Shown here: piece by piece, positions 38,810 to 48,192 of the stretch
How the letters are laid out: each line of letters starts with the position of its first letter
Numbering within the stretch: position 1 is the first letter of the stretch
Assembly: GCF_010998615.1 (NCBI RefSeq)
Contig: NZ_JAAEAH010000008.1
Coordinates: 1 to 64,000 of the forward strand
Source: Myxococcus sp. CA023
GTDB lineage: Bacteria > Myxococcota > Myxococcia > Myxococcales > Myxococcaceae
DNA: 64,000 nt
Direction: 5' to 3'
Position numbers and translations under genes: made by a program
The notes under the pieces: model-generated
What the model saw: only the letters and a program-made list of their open reading frames with translations
Database searches by the model: none
Told to the model about the DNA's origin: nothing

Positions 38810-38920
38810 GCGTCCACCCGACCGCTGAACTGGCGTGCCTGCCCGCGGAGGCCTGCCCACCCGGAAGACGCCTGCGCTACCCTGCCCGTCCTTTTGACGG
38901 CTCCCGTCACACCGTTGCCC

Positions 38921-40366
38921 ATGCTTCCGCAAACACCACTTCCCGAGGACCCTCCGGACGTCCCGCTCGCTGTCGACCTCGACGGGACGCTGGTGCGTAC
39001 GGACACGCTGCACGAGAACCTGCTCGTCCTCTTCAAACGAGCGCCCTGGCTGCTGTTTCTGGCGCCGCTGTGGGTGCTCAAGGGCAAGGCCTTCTTCAAA
39101 GCGGAAGTGGCCCGGCGCGCCGCCCTGGACGCAGCCAGCCTGCCCTACCACGAGGAGCTCCTGACGTACCTGCACGAGGAGAAGGCCCGAGGACGCCGGC
39201 TGGTGCTGGCCACCGCGGCGGACCGGCGAATCGCCGAAGCCGTGGCCACGCACCTGGGTCTCTTCTCTGACGTCGTCGCCAGCGAAGCGACGGTGAACCT
39301 GTCCGGCGCGCGCAAGCTGGCGAAGCTGAAGGAGTTGCTGGGCACCTTCGACTACGCGGGCAACGACGCGGTGGACCTGCCCTTGTGGCGTGAATGCCGC
39401 CGCATCGTCGTGGTCCACGCGCCAGCCGGGGTGCTGAAACAAGCCCAGGGTCTGGGCCGCGACGTCCACCGCGTCTTCGAGCGCCCAGCCACCCGCCTCC
39501 GCACCTGGGTGAAGGCGCTGCGCGTGCACCAGTGGGCGAAGAACGCGCTCGTCTTCGTGCCGCTACTGGCCGCCCACAAGGGCACCGAGCCGGACAGGCT
39601 GATTCAGGCACTGCTGGCGTTTACGGCCTTCAGCCTGTGCGCCTCCAGCGTGTACGTGCTGAATGACCTGCTGGACCTGGACTCCGACCGGCGACACCCG
39701 ACGAAGAAGCAGCGTCCGTTCGCGGCGTGCACGCTCTCGGTGAGCACTGGCGTCATGCTGGCCCCCGTGCTGCTGCTGGCCGGCGCCGCGGTGTGCCTGC
39801 TGTTGCCGCCCGCCTTCTCCGCCCTGCTGGGCACCTACTACGTGCTGACGCTGGCCTACTCACTGCGGCTGAAGCAGGTGGTGATGTTGGACGTGCTGGT
39901 GCTGGCCGGGCTGTACACGGTGCGCATCTTCGGCGGCGCGCTCGCGGTGGACGTGCCCACGTCCAGCTGGCTGATGATGTTCAGCATGTTCCTCTTCCTC
40001 TCGCTCGCGCTGGTGAAGCGACTGAGCGAGGTCCGGCGCCTGCGGCAGTCCAATGAGACGTCCGCGCATGGCCGTGGCTACCTGGCCCAGGACTACGAGC
40101 AGCTCGCCAGCCTGGGCGCGGCTTCGGGACAGGTGTCCGTGCTGGTGCTGGCGCTCTACATCACCTCCGATGAAGTGACGGCGCTGTACGCACACCCAGA
40201 GCGGCTATGGCTCATCTGCCCGGTGATGCTGTACTGGGTGGGCCGGGTGTGGCTGCTGGCTCACCGCGGGCTGGTGAACGAGGACCCGCTCGTCTTCGCC
40301 CTGAGGGACCGGGTGAGCTACGCCGTGGGGCTCGTGTGCACGCTGGTGCTATGGGCCGCCACGTGA
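38921..40366 (+). CDS. HAD hydrolase-UbiA prenyltransferase fusion (decaprenyl-phosphate phosphoribosyltransferase-like)
   Basis: 481 residues from the ATG at MLPQTPLPEDP. Residues about 10-200 are a HAD-type phosphatase (AVDLDGTLVRTD; YAGNDAVDLPLW). Residues about 210-481 are a multipass UbiA prenyltransferase with LNDLLDLDSDRRHPTKKQRP, very close in pattern to the NDxxDxxxDxxHPxK motif of the mycobacterial enzyme Rv3806c. In mycobacteria UbiA moves phosphoribose onto decaprenyl phosphate and a phosphatase then removes phosphate; this fusion could do both. It starts a three-gene run with DprE1- and DprE2-like genes. Confidence 0.85.
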   Translation: MLPQTPLPEDPPDVPLAVDLDGTLVRTDTLHENLLVLFKRAPWLLFLAPLWVLKGKAFFKAEVARRAALDAASLPYHEELLTYLHEEKARGRRLVLATAADRRIAEAVATHLGLFSDVVASEATVNLSGARKLAKLKELLGTFDYAGNDAVDLPLWRECRRIVVVHAPAGVLKQAQGLGRDVHRVFERPATRLRTWVKALRVHQWAKNALVFVPLLAAHKGTEPDRLIQALLAFTAFSLCASSVYVLNDLLDLDSDRRHPTKKQRPFAACTLSVSTGVMLAPVLLLAGAAVCLLLPPAFSALLGTYYVLTLAYSLRLKQVVMLDVLVLAGLYTVRIFGGALAVDVPTSSWLMMFSMFLFLSLALVKRLSEVRRLRQSNETSAHGRGYLAQDYEQLASLGAASGQVSVLVLALYITSDEVTALYAHPERLWLICPVMLYWVGRVWLLAHRGLVNEDPLVFALRDRVSYAVGLVCTLVLWAAT

Positions 40367-40379
40367 GAGGTCTGGCGCG

Positions 40380-41774
40380 ATGAAGTCACGGGAGTCCTGG
40401 GGGCGTTACCCCCAAGTCGAGCAGCAGACGCACGCCCTGGTGTGGCGCACGGATGCGCTGCCCCGGAAGGACGGGAGCCTGCTGCCCCACGGGCTGGGGC
40501 GCAGCTACGGCGACTCGTGCCTCAACGCGGGGGGCACGCTGCTGCTCACCTCGGGGCTCGACCGCTTCATCGCCTTCGACCCGGCCACCGGCGTGGTCCG
40601 CTGCGAAGCGGGCGTGTCGCTGGACACGATTCTGCGCCTGGCCGCTCCGCGCGGCTGGTTCCTGCCGGTGACACCGGGCACCAAGTTCGTGACGGTGGGC
40701 GGCGCCATCGCCAACGACGTGCACGGGAAGAACCACCACCGGGGTGGCACCTTCGGCCGCTACGTGCGGCGCTTCGAATTGCTGCGCTCGGACGGCAGCC
40801 GCCGGGTGTGCGCGCCGGATGAGCATCCGGACTGGTACGGCGCGACGATTGGCGGACTGGGCCTCACCGGCCTCGTCACGTGGGCCGAGGTGCAGCTCAC
40901 GCCCATCAGCAACCCGTACGTGCTTCAGGAGACGGTGCCGTTCGGGAACCTGGATGGGTTCCTCGACGTCGCCCGCGCGTCGGAGAAGGACTACGAGTTC
41001 ACCATGGCGTGGGTGGACTGCCTGGCCCGGGGCAAGAAGCTGGGACGGGGGCTCCTGTACCGGGGCAACTTCGCGCCGCCGCAGTTCGACGGGCTGCCGC
41101 TGGCCAGGAGCCACCTGTCGCACGGCGTGGGGCTGGCGGTGCCCATGGACATGCCGGCCTTCTGCCTCAACCGCCTGTCGGTGTCGGCCTTCAACTGGCT
41201 CTACTACCACCGGCAGAACGGCAAGCCGAAGCAGCGGCTGACGCACTACGACCCGTTCTTCTACCCGCTGGACGCCATCTACGCGTGGAACCGCATCTAT
41301 GGCCGGCGCGGCTTCCTCCAGTTCCAATGCGTGGTGCCCTACTCCACCGCGCGCGACGCGCTGAAGGAAATCCTGGAGCGCAGCTCGCGCGGCGGACTGC
41401 CCAGCTTCCTCTCCGTGCTGAAGACGTTCGGTGACATTCCCTCGCCGGGGTGGCTGTCCTTCCCGCGCGAGGGCGTGACGCTGGCCATGGACTTCGCCAA
41501 CCGCGGCGAGAAGACGTGGAAGCTGGTGGAGGACCTGGACCGCCTGACGCGGCAGGCGGGCGGCGCGGTGTACCCGGCGAAGGACGCGCGGATGAGCCCG
41601 GAGAACTTCGCTGCGTACTTTCCGCAGCGGGAGCGCTTCATGCAGTACGTGGACCCGTCGTTCTCCTCGTCGTTCTGGCGGCGGGTGAATCCGGTGTCCC
41701 TGCCCTTTTCCCTGGCCGCGGAGCGAGGCGAGACGGCATCCCCGCCGCCGCGGTCCCTGCTTGCCATCCGCTGA
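40380..41774 (+). CDS. FAD-binding oxidase, DprE1-like (polyprenylphosphoryl-ribose 2-oxidase)
   Basis: 464 residues of the vanillyl-alcohol-oxidase type. FAD-binding blocks PHGLGRSYGDSCLNAGG and GGAIANDVHGKNHHRGGTFG are nearly those of DprE1. The C-terminal region continues to match (LSFP...AMDFANRG; VYPAKDARMSPENFAAYFP). DprE1 oxidises the 2' hydroxyl of decaprenylphosphoryl-ribose as the first epimerisation step to arabinose. The residue aligned with benzothiazinone-target Cys387 is Ala here by hand alignment. It lies 14 bases after the HAD-UbiA gene and 25 bases before the SDR gene. Confidence 0.87.
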   Translation: MKSRESWGRYPQVEQQTHALVWRTDALPRKDGSLLPHGLGRSYGDSCLNAGGTLLLTSGLDRFIAFDPATGVVRCEAGVSLDTILRLAAPRGWFLPVTPGTKFVTVGGAIANDVHGKNHHRGGTFGRYVRRFELLRSDGSRRVCAPDEHPDWYGATIGGLGLTGLVTWAEVQLTPISNPYVLQETVPFGNLDGFLDVARASEKDYEFTMAWVDCLARGKKLGRGLLYRGNFAPPQFDGLPLARSHLSHGVGLAVPMDMPAFCLNRLSVSAFNWLYYHRQNGKPKQRLTHYDPFFYPLDAIYAWNRIYGRRGFLQFQCVVPYSTARDALKEILERSSRGGLPSFLSVLKTFGDIPSPGWLSFPREGVTLAMDFANRGEKTWKLVEDLDRLTRQAGGAVYPAKDARMSPENFAAYFPQRERFMQYVDPSFSSSFWRRVNPVSLPFSLAAERGETASPPPRSLLAIR

Positions 41775-41798
41775 CCTTCTTTCCGAGATTCACTCCCC

Positions 41799-42536
41799 AT
41801 GAAGAAAGTGCTCGTCCTCGGCGCCACCAGCGCCATTGCCCAGGCGACGGTGCGGCTCCTGGCCGCTCGCGGGGCCTCGCTGTACCTCACCGGCCGCAAC
41901 GCGGCGAACCTCGACGCGGTGACGAAGGACGCCGCCACGCGCGGCGCGGCGAAGGTCGCGTCGCAGGTGGTGGACCTGAACGACTTCGACACGCACGAGG
42001 CGCTGGTGGAGGCCGCGTACACGGCGCTGGACGGGCTGGACGGCGTGGTGCTGGCGCACGGCGTGCTGGGTGACCAGGCAGAGGCGCAGCGCTCGTGGGC
42101 GGCGACGGAGGCGGTGCTGCGCACCAACTTCCTGAGCGCGGTGTCGCTGCTCACAGTGCTGGCCAACCGCTTCGAGGCGCAGAAGGCCGGCACGCTGGTG
42201 GTGATTTCGTCGGTGGCGGGTGACCGCGGCCGGCAGAGCAACTACGTGTACGGCGCGTCGAAGGGCGCGCTCAACGTCTTCCTCCAGGGCCTGCGCAACC
42301 GGCTGGCGAAATCCAATGTCGCGGTGGTGACAGTGAAGCCGGGCTTCGTCGACACGCCGATGACGGCGCACCTGCCGAAGAACAAGCTGTTCGCCTCGCC
42401 GGAGAAGGTGGCGCGCGGACTCTTGAGCGCCGCGGACTCGCGGAAGAACGAAGTCTACGTGCCCGGCATCTGGGCGCTCATCATGCTCATCATCCGGACG
42501 ATTCCGGAGACCGTGTTCAAGCGCATGAAGCTCTGA
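41799..42536 (+). CDS. Short-chain dehydrogenase, DprE2-like
   Basis: 245 residues. SDR Rossmann motif VLGATSAIAQATVRLL (GxxxxIA), NAG-like region VLAHGVLG, catalytic Ser in SSVAGDRG and YGASK for the Tyr/Lys pair; then KPGFVDTPMTAH. Its place directly after a DprE1-like gene argues for DprE2, which reduces the 2-keto sugar-lipid to decaprenylphosphoryl-arabinose with NADH. A C-terminal hydrophobic segment (WALIMLIIRTIPETVF) suits membrane association. Confidence 0.86.
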   Translation: MKKVLVLGATSAIAQATVRLLAARGASLYLTGRNAANLDAVTKDAATRGAAKVASQVVDLNDFDTHEALVEAAYTALDGLDGVVLAHGVLGDQAEAQRSWAATEAVLRTNFLSAVSLLTVLANRFEAQKAGTLVVISSVAGDRGRQSNYVYGASKGALNVFLQGLRNRLAKSNVAVVTVKPGFVDTPMTAHLPKNKLFASPEKVARGLLSAADSRKNEVYVPGIWALIMLIIRTIPETVFKRMKL

Positions 42537-42654
42537 GCAGGCAGGGCCTCCCTCTGGCGCGGAGAAAAGGCCCGTCAGGGGAGCGCCTCCGCTGTGACGG
42601 GGGCGACTGGAAAGTACCTGGGATATTCCGGATAGACTGTCAGGCCAGCCCACC

Positions 42655-44010
42655 ATGAGCGCCACGGCCTCCCTGTCCCCGGTCCCCGAGCCCCAGCCCG
42701 CCGCGTCCGAGGCGAGCGTGACACCTTCCGCGCCCGAAGCATGGAGTCTCGCGCGGCGGCTGGCCTTCCGCTTCGCCTTCGCCTACCTGGCCATCTATTT
42801 CTTCCCGTTCCCCTTGGACCTCATCCCCGTCCTGGGTGACTTCATCACCTCGTTCCAGGAGGGGCTCTGGAAGGCCGTGGTGCCCTGGGTCGGCAAGCAC
42901 ATGTTGCGGCTGTCCACGGACATCACCGTGATGCCCAACGGCAGCGGCGACACCACGTTCAACTACGTGCAGGTGCTGATGAACTTCGTCATCGCCGTGG
43001 TGGTGACGGGCGTCTGGTCCGTCATCGACCGACGCCGCACCGAGTACGTGAAAGCCCACGACGTGCTGCACGCGAACGTCCGGTACGTGCTCGCGATGAG
43101 CATGCTGTCCTACGGACTGGCCAAGCTCTTCAAATCCCAGTTCCCCTTCCCCAGCCCGGAGCGGCTGGCACAGCCGCTGGGAGACTTCTCCCCCATGGGC
43201 CTGCTGTGGAACTTCATGGGCTACTCGACGGGCTACAATGTCTTCACGGGCGGCGCGGAGTTCCTGGGCGGCTGCCTGCTGCTCTTCCGGCGCACAACGA
43301 CGCTGGGCGCGCTCGTCGTCGCGGGCGTCATGGTCAACGTGGTGGCGCTCAACTTCTTCTACGACGTCCCCGTCAAACTCTATTCGTCCCACCTGCTGCT
43401 GATGTCGCTGTTCCTGGTGCTGCCCGATGCCCGACGGCTGCTCGACGTGCTGGTGCTCAACCGCGCCACGCAGCCTCGCCCGCTCCAGTCGCCTTTCCCA
43501 CCTTCGCGCTGGCTGAGTGGCGCCGGACTCGTGATGAAGGTCCTGGTGGTGGGCGGCATCGCCTACGGGTTTGGGAGCTCGCGGCTGGAGTTCATCCGCA
43601 AGTACGGGGACTCCGCGCCGCGTCCCCCGTTCTACGGCTACTACACGGTCGACTCCTTCACCCAGGACGGGCAACGCCTGGATGCCACGTCCGGAGACGC
43701 CCGGCGGTGGAAGGCGGTGACCGTCAGTCGCTTCGGCCGGATGAACATCAAGCGCACGGACGACACCGTGAAGTCCTTCGGACTGGAGGAGGACGCACCG
43801 AAGAAGACGCTCACCCTCATCGAAGGCCAGGACGACACCGCGAAGAAGTTCGTGCTCGCCTACACGCGCTCGGACGCGAACCAACTCATCCTCCAGGGCA
43901 CGTTCCAGGAGGCCGCCATCGAGGTCCGCCTCACGCGGGTGGATGAGTCCAAGTTCCTCTTGCTCAACCGGGGCTTCAACTGGATTCAGGAGACCCCCTT
44001 CAACCGCTGA
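42655..44010 (+). CDS. DoxX-like multipass membrane protein
   Basis: 451 residues. About six to seven membrane helices (FRFAFAYLAIYFFPFPLDLIP; the block YVLAMSMLSYGLAKLFKSQF; ETV-free helices near 190-280), then a soluble C-terminal domain of about 150 residues with FYGYYTVDSFTQDGQ and VTVSRFGRMNIKRTDD. Similar in layout to DoxX/SURF4-like membrane proteins. It follows the DprE-like genes by 118 bases and may be independent. Function unknown. Confidence 0.72.
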   Translation: MSATASLSPVPEPQPAASEASVTPSAPEAWSLARRLAFRFAFAYLAIYFFPFPLDLIPVLGDFITSFQEGLWKAVVPWVGKHMLRLSTDITVMPNGSGDTTFNYVQVLMNFVIAVVVTGVWSVIDRRRTEYVKAHDVLHANVRYVLAMSMLSYGLAKLFKSQFPFPSPERLAQPLGDFSPMGLLWNFMGYSTGYNVFTGGAEFLGGCLLLFRRTTTLGALVVAGVMVNVVALNFFYDVPVKLYSSHLLLMSLFLVLPDARRLLDVLVLNRATQPRPLQSPFPPSRWLSGAGLVMKVLVVGGIAYGFGSSRLEFIRKYGDSAPRPPFYGYYTVDSFTQDGQRLDATSGDARRWKAVTVSRFGRMNIKRTDDTVKSFGLEEDAPKKTLTLIEGQDDTAKKFVLAYTRSDANQLILQGTFQEAAIEVRLTRVDESKFLLLNRGFNWIQETPFNR

Positions 44011-44011
44011 C

Positions 44012-45049
44012 TCAGTCCAGCGCGGGCACGTCGCGGCCCTCGCCGAAGCCCAGGGCCCAGAAGCGCGGCCGGACGGGCTCGCGCGCCAGCAGCCACAGCA
44101 GGTGGTACTTCGCCTCGTCCTGGCCATCCAGCGCGAGCGCGAAGGTGCCGTAGTGCATGGCCACCGACGTGGCCGAGCGCAGCACCTTGTGCGCCTGGAG
44201 GGCTTCCACCGGCCCCATGTGGACCGGACGGAAGGCGGTGGGCCGGTAGGCGCCAATGGGCAGCACCGACAGCCGCATGGGACCGAAGCGCTCGGCCATC
44301 ATCGCGAAGTGGGGACCGAAGCCTGTGTCGCCGGCGAAGAACACCGGCCCGCCGGATGTGGCGAGGACGTAGCCCGCCCAGAGCGTCGCCGCGCTGTCGG
44401 TGAGCCCGCGGTTGGAGCGGTGCTGCGCCGGCACCGCCGTCACCGTGCGGCCCGGCGCCACCTCCGTGGACTTCCACCAGTCCAGCTCCACCACGTGCCG
44501 GAAGCCCTCGCCGTCCAGCAGCGCCTTGTTGCCCAGACCCACGATGAAGCGCGGATGGTGCGCCTCCTCCAGGCGCCGCAGCGTCGGCAAGTCCATGTGG
44601 TCGTAGTGGTTGTGACTCACCACCACCACGTCGATGGGCGGCAGGTCCTCGAAGCGGATGCCCGGAGGCCGCACGCGCCTGGGGCCGATGAAGGGCACCG
44701 GGCTCGGACGGTCCGAATAGATGGGGTCCGTCAGCATGTTGAGCCCGTCCGCCTGGACGAGCACGGTGGCGTGGTTGATGAACGTCACCCGGAGTTGTCC
44801 CGGTCCCACGCGCTCGGGAGGCGGCTTGCCTGGAGCGAATTCCTCGTAGTCCCGCCACGGGCCGCGAGGCCCCTTGCGCAGCGCCTTGAAGACCTCCTCC
44901 GGACTCAGGCGCTTGACGGGCTCCAGGTTCTGGAAGTGCTCACCGTCGAAGTGCTCCGTCACCGGGCCCTGGTGGCGGGGACCCGCGAAGAGGCAGCCCC
45001 CAAGCCACGGTGCTGACAGCAGCAGCACCAGCGACAGGCGTTTCGTCAT
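44012..45049 (-). CDS. MBL-fold metallohydrolase lipoprotein (NAPE-PLD-like)
   Basis: 345 residues from the ATG at MTKRLSLVLL; a lipoprotein signal ends WLGGC. Metallo-beta-lactamase fold with VTFINHATVLVQ, the zinc motif SHNHYDHMD, FFAGDTGFG, and a C-terminal MHYGTF His. This matches the UlaG/NAPE-hydrolysing-phospholipase-D-like group, suggesting action on a phosphodiester or lipid. It lies 185 bases beyond the end of the lipid operon on the same strand and could be its last gene. Confidence 0.83.
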   Translation of the reverse strand: MTKRLSLVLLLSAPWLGGCLFAGPRHQGPVTEHFDGEHFQNLEPVKRLSPEEVFKALRKGPRGPWRDYEEFAPGKPPPERVGPGQLRVTFINHATVLVQADGLNMLTDPIYSDRPSPVPFIGPRRVRPPGIRFEDLPPIDVVVVSHNHYDHMDLPTLRRLEEAHHPRFIVGLGNKALLDGEGFRHVVELDWWKSTEVAPGRTVTAVPAQHRSNRGLTDSAATLWAGYVLATSGGPVFFAGDTGFGPHFAMMAERFGPMRLSVLPIGAYRPTAFRPVHMGPVEALQAHKVLRSATSVAMHYGTFALALDGQDEAKYHLLWLLAREPVRPRFWALGFGEGRDVPALD

Positions 45050-45234
45050 GGGCCGGGAAAAACGGTCCAGGGACATGGGTGCGGTGCTCCATCCAGACAG
45101 GACTGGGAAGACGCCCGCGCGGCCCGGGCTCGACGTCCATGTCTCGGCGTGACAGTGGACCGGGTTTGCGCCCGTCCGGCAACCGGCAACACACGTCTGG
45201 GGACACCAACGCCTCCGCGCCCCTCAGCCCCCGC

Positions 45235-46332
45235 TCACGTCACGACGGCGTGCAGGATGCGCTCGAACAGCCAGGGCGTCTTTCCCAGCAGCCGCACCAC
45301 AGGACGGCGAAGCCAGGGCCGACGCGCCAGCATGAGCAGCGCGCCTGTCGATAGGGAGTACTTGCGGAAGACCCGCTGGAAACACTGCTCGTAGGGCATC
45401 AGCGCCTCGCGCGTGGCGCCATGGACGAGCGCCTCCGGTAGGAGGTTCCCCAGCGACTCCGCGCACACGAAGGCCAACGACAGGCCCTCTCCGGTGATGG
45501 CGTCCACGTAGCCCGCCGCGTCTCCCACCAGCGCGAAGCGGTCGGCGATGCGCGCTCGGGACACCCGGGCCAGCGGTCCCGCGCCGCGGGGCTGTGAGTC
45601 CGGCTCCGAACCAGAGAACCGCTCCGACAGTTTGGGGAAGCAGGCCAGCAGCGTCTCGAAGCTCACCCGCCCGTCCATCACGCCGTCCTCCCAGAGGAAG
45701 GCCACGCCCACGCGCCGCACGCCCGCGGGCGTCACGTAGGCCTCCACGCCATGCGCGAAGTGGATCTCCACATAGGGCGTCCACGGCGCGACCTGGAAGT
45801 GTCGTCGCAGGCCGAAACGGCGCGGTCCCGTCGGCTCCACCTCCAGACCTTCCGCGCGGCGCAGCGGTGAAGCCAGCCCGTCCGCGGCCACCAGCATGGC
45901 GGCCTCCACCGGGCCTTCGGCAGTGTGCAGCACCACGCCATTGCCATCCCGCTGGTGGGACAGCACCTGCGTGCGCTCGCGCAACTCCACGCCCACCGTG
46001 CGCGCCCGCGACACCAGCGCCGTGGCCAGCGCCACGCGCCGCACGCCCAGCGCGCCCTTGCCTGGGAACAGGCCCTCCGCCGTGCTGCCATCTTCCTGGA
46101 CGTAGCGGATGCCCACGCAGGGATGGCTGCCCTGGTCATCCAGCAGAGGCAGGACGCCCAACCGCTCCAGCACCGCCATGCCGGGAGGCAGCAGCCCTTC
46201 GCCACAGGCCTTGTCCACCGGCGCGGTGCCACGCTCCAGCACCACGGTGTTCAGCCCACGCAACGTGGTGGTGATGGCCACCGCCAGCCCCGCGGGCCCT
46301 CCGCCCACTACGGCGACGTCATACCGCTTCAC
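45235..46332 (-). CDS. FAD-dependent oxidoreductase (geranylgeranyl-reductase/hydroxylase-like)
   Basis: 365 residues. N-terminal dinucleotide motif VVGGGPAGLAVA, the block CGEGLLPPGM, and GDAAGYVDAITGEGLSLAF, all typical of the flavoprotein family that includes geranylgeranyl reductases and aromatic monooxygenases. It lies 81 bases after the FAAL gene on the same strand; in the Streptomyces srs operon a flavoprotein likewise follows a type III PKS and an ICMT-like methyltransferase and modifies the phenolic ring. A similar ring-oxidation role here is inference. Confidence 0.82.
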   Translation of the reverse strand: MKRYDVAVVGGGPAGLAVAITTTLRGLNTVVLERGTAPVDKACGEGLLPPGMAVLERLGVLPLLDDQGSHPCVGIRYVQEDGSTAEGLFPGKGALGVRRVALATALVSRARTVGVELRERTQVLSHQRDGNGVVLHTAEGPVEAAMLVAADGLASPLRRAEGLEVEPTGPRRFGLRRHFQVAPWTPYVEIHFAHGVEAYVTPAGVRRVGVAFLWEDGVMDGRVSFETLLACFPKLSERFSGSEPDSQPRGAGPLARVSRARIADRFALVGDAAGYVDAITGEGLSLAFVCAESLGNLLPEALVHGATREALMPYEQCFQRVFRKYSLSTGALLMLARRPWLRRPVVRLLGKTPWLFERILHAVVT

Positions 46333-46413
46333 GGCGTGGTCTCCTCCGGGACTCGCATCCCCATGACGGCGGGCCTCACGCTGACGCCGTGCACGGCCCG
46401 GTGGCCTGATACC

Positions 46414-48192
46414 TCACGTGTCGCTCTCCGCGCGGACCATCGCCAGCGCGCTCCGAGCCATCTCCACCGCCAGCCCTACCGCGCCCATCTTCTTCGGCGG
46501 CGCCAGGTCCTCGGCCAGGTAGCGTCGCAGCGCCTCGGCGCGGCGCAGCTTGCCACTGGACGTGCGCGGCAATGTGCCTGGCACGAGCATCCGCACGGTG
46601 TGAGGCCGCACGCCCGTGGTCTCCACCACCGCCGCGCGGATGCGCTCCTCGACCACGTCATCCGCCTCCTGCCCCGAGCGCTCCGCGAGGATGAGCAGCG
46701 CCTCGTCCTCGCCACCCTCGGGCGTGAAGCCCAGCGCCACCGCGCAGCCCGCGCGCACGCCCGCCACGCTCTGCAGCGGCTCCTCGAACGCCTGCGGCGC
46801 GTGGTTCGCGCCTCGGATGATGACCACGTCCTTCGCCCGGCCCGTGAGGAACAGCTCGCCCTCCGCGATGAAGCCCAGGTCGCCCGTGTCGAGCCATCCG
46901 TCCCGCGTCAGCGTCCGGTCCGTGGCCTGCGCATCCGCGAAGTAGCCGGCCATCAGGGACGGCCCCCGCGCGAAGACCTGGCCCACGCACCGCTCCGCGA
47001 GCGCCTCGCCCGTCTCGCCGCGCACCTCCACCTCGAAGCCCGCCACGGGCATGCCCACGCTCACCAACTCACGCGAGCCCTCCGCCACCCGGCCTTCCCG
47101 CGCCAGCAGCCCCGCGTCCACGCCCAGCGCGCGCGGCCCCCGCCCTTCCGGCGGGAAGGTGACGGCGAGCGACGCCTCGGACAGCCCGTACACCGGCCGC
47201 AACGCCCGCGCGGAGAAGCCCCACCGCTCGAAACGCACCGAGAAGCGGCGCAGCGTGTCCACGGACACCGGCTCCGCGCCGTTGAGCGCGTGCCGCCACG
47301 ACGACAGGTCCACCCCGTCCAGCTCCGCGTCCTTCACCCGCTTCAAACACAGGCCATAGGCGAAGTTGGGCGCGGGAGAGATGTAGCCCCGGTGGCGAGA
47401 CAGCGCGCGGAGCCACAACGCGGGCCGTGCGAGGAAGGCCTCGGGGGGAATCAGCACCAGGCTTCCCGGGTAGTACAGCGCGGACAGCAGACAGCCGATG
47501 AGCCCCATGTCGTGGTACAGCGGCAGCCAGCTCACGCCCACCCGGGGCACCCCCGCCCCCAGCGGCATCGCCATCTCCAGCGCCGCGACCTGCGCCAGCA
47601 GGGCTTCGTGCGTCAGCGTCACCGGCTTCGGATCCACCGTGGAACCGGACGAGAACTGGATGAGCCCCAGCGTGCCCGGCCGCACCGGGACCTCCAGCAC
47701 GTCATCCCCCCGGGACACATCGTCCACCGTGTGGCACCCCAGCCGGGGACGCGCGCGCTCCACGCTGGGCCCCAGCAGCAGGCGCACGCGAGCGTCCGTC
47801 AAGACCATCACCGAGCCCGTTACGTGGAGCATCCGCGAGGTCGCGCGGTGGTACTCCTCCAGTCGCCCCAGCCGAACCGGCGGGTACAGCGGCACCGGTA
47901 CCGCGCCCGCGAACAACGTGCCGAAGAAGGCATCCATGAAGGCCGGCGACGTGGGCAGCAGCAACGCCACCCGGTCACCCTCGCTCACGCCCAGCCGGGC
48001 CAGCCCCGCGGCGGTGCGCTTCGCCCTGCGGTACACGTCCGCCCAGGGCATGGACACCTCGCGCTCGGCCGCGTCCACGAAGGTGAGCCCCAGCGGCGAC
48101 GTGCGCCCGGTGTCCGCGAGCGCCGCGTTCACCGTCAGATGCCTGGGCGGAGGCAACGCCGGGCCCACCAGTCGCGAGCCAGCGTCCTTCAC
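46414..48192 (-). CDS. Fatty-acyl-AMP ligase (FAAL)
   Basis: 592 residues. AMP-forming domain: phosphate loop IQFSSGSTVDPK, PLYHDMGLIG, VYGLSEASLAVTFP, and DTGDLGFI in the core; a C-terminal lid with RGANHAPQAFEE. The HDMGLIG block and the long, loose lid fit the FAAL branch, which activates a fatty acid and loads it onto an ACP rather than CoA. The GTG start overlaps the ACP stop by four bases, so the ACP is its likely partner. Confidence 0.88.
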   Translation of the reverse strand: MKDAGSRLVGPALPPPRHLTVNAALADTGRTSPLGLTFVDAAEREVSMPWADVYRRAKRTAAGLARLGVSEGDRVALLLPTSPAFMDAFFGTLFAGAVPVPLYPPVRLGRLEEYHRATSRMLHVTGSVMVLTDARVRLLLGPSVERARPRLGCHTVDDVSRGDDVLEVPVRPGTLGLIQFSSGSTVDPKPVTLTHEALLAQVAALEMAMPLGAGVPRVGVSWLPLYHDMGLIGCLLSALYYPGSLVLIPPEAFLARPALWLRALSRHRGYISPAPNFAYGLCLKRVKDAELDGVDLSSWRHALNGAEPVSVDTLRRFSVRFERWGFSARALRPVYGLSEASLAVTFPPEGRGPRALGVDAGLLAREGRVAEGSRELVSVGMPVAGFEVEVRGETGEALAERCVGQVFARGPSLMAGYFADAQATDRTLTRDGWLDTGDLGFIAEGELFLTGRAKDVVIIRGANHAPQAFEEPLQSVAGVRAGCAVALGFTPEGGEDEALLILAERSGQEADDVVEERIRAAVVETTGVRPHTVRMLVPGTLPRTSSGKLRRAEALRRYLAEDLAPPKKMGAVGLAVEMARSALAMVRAESDT

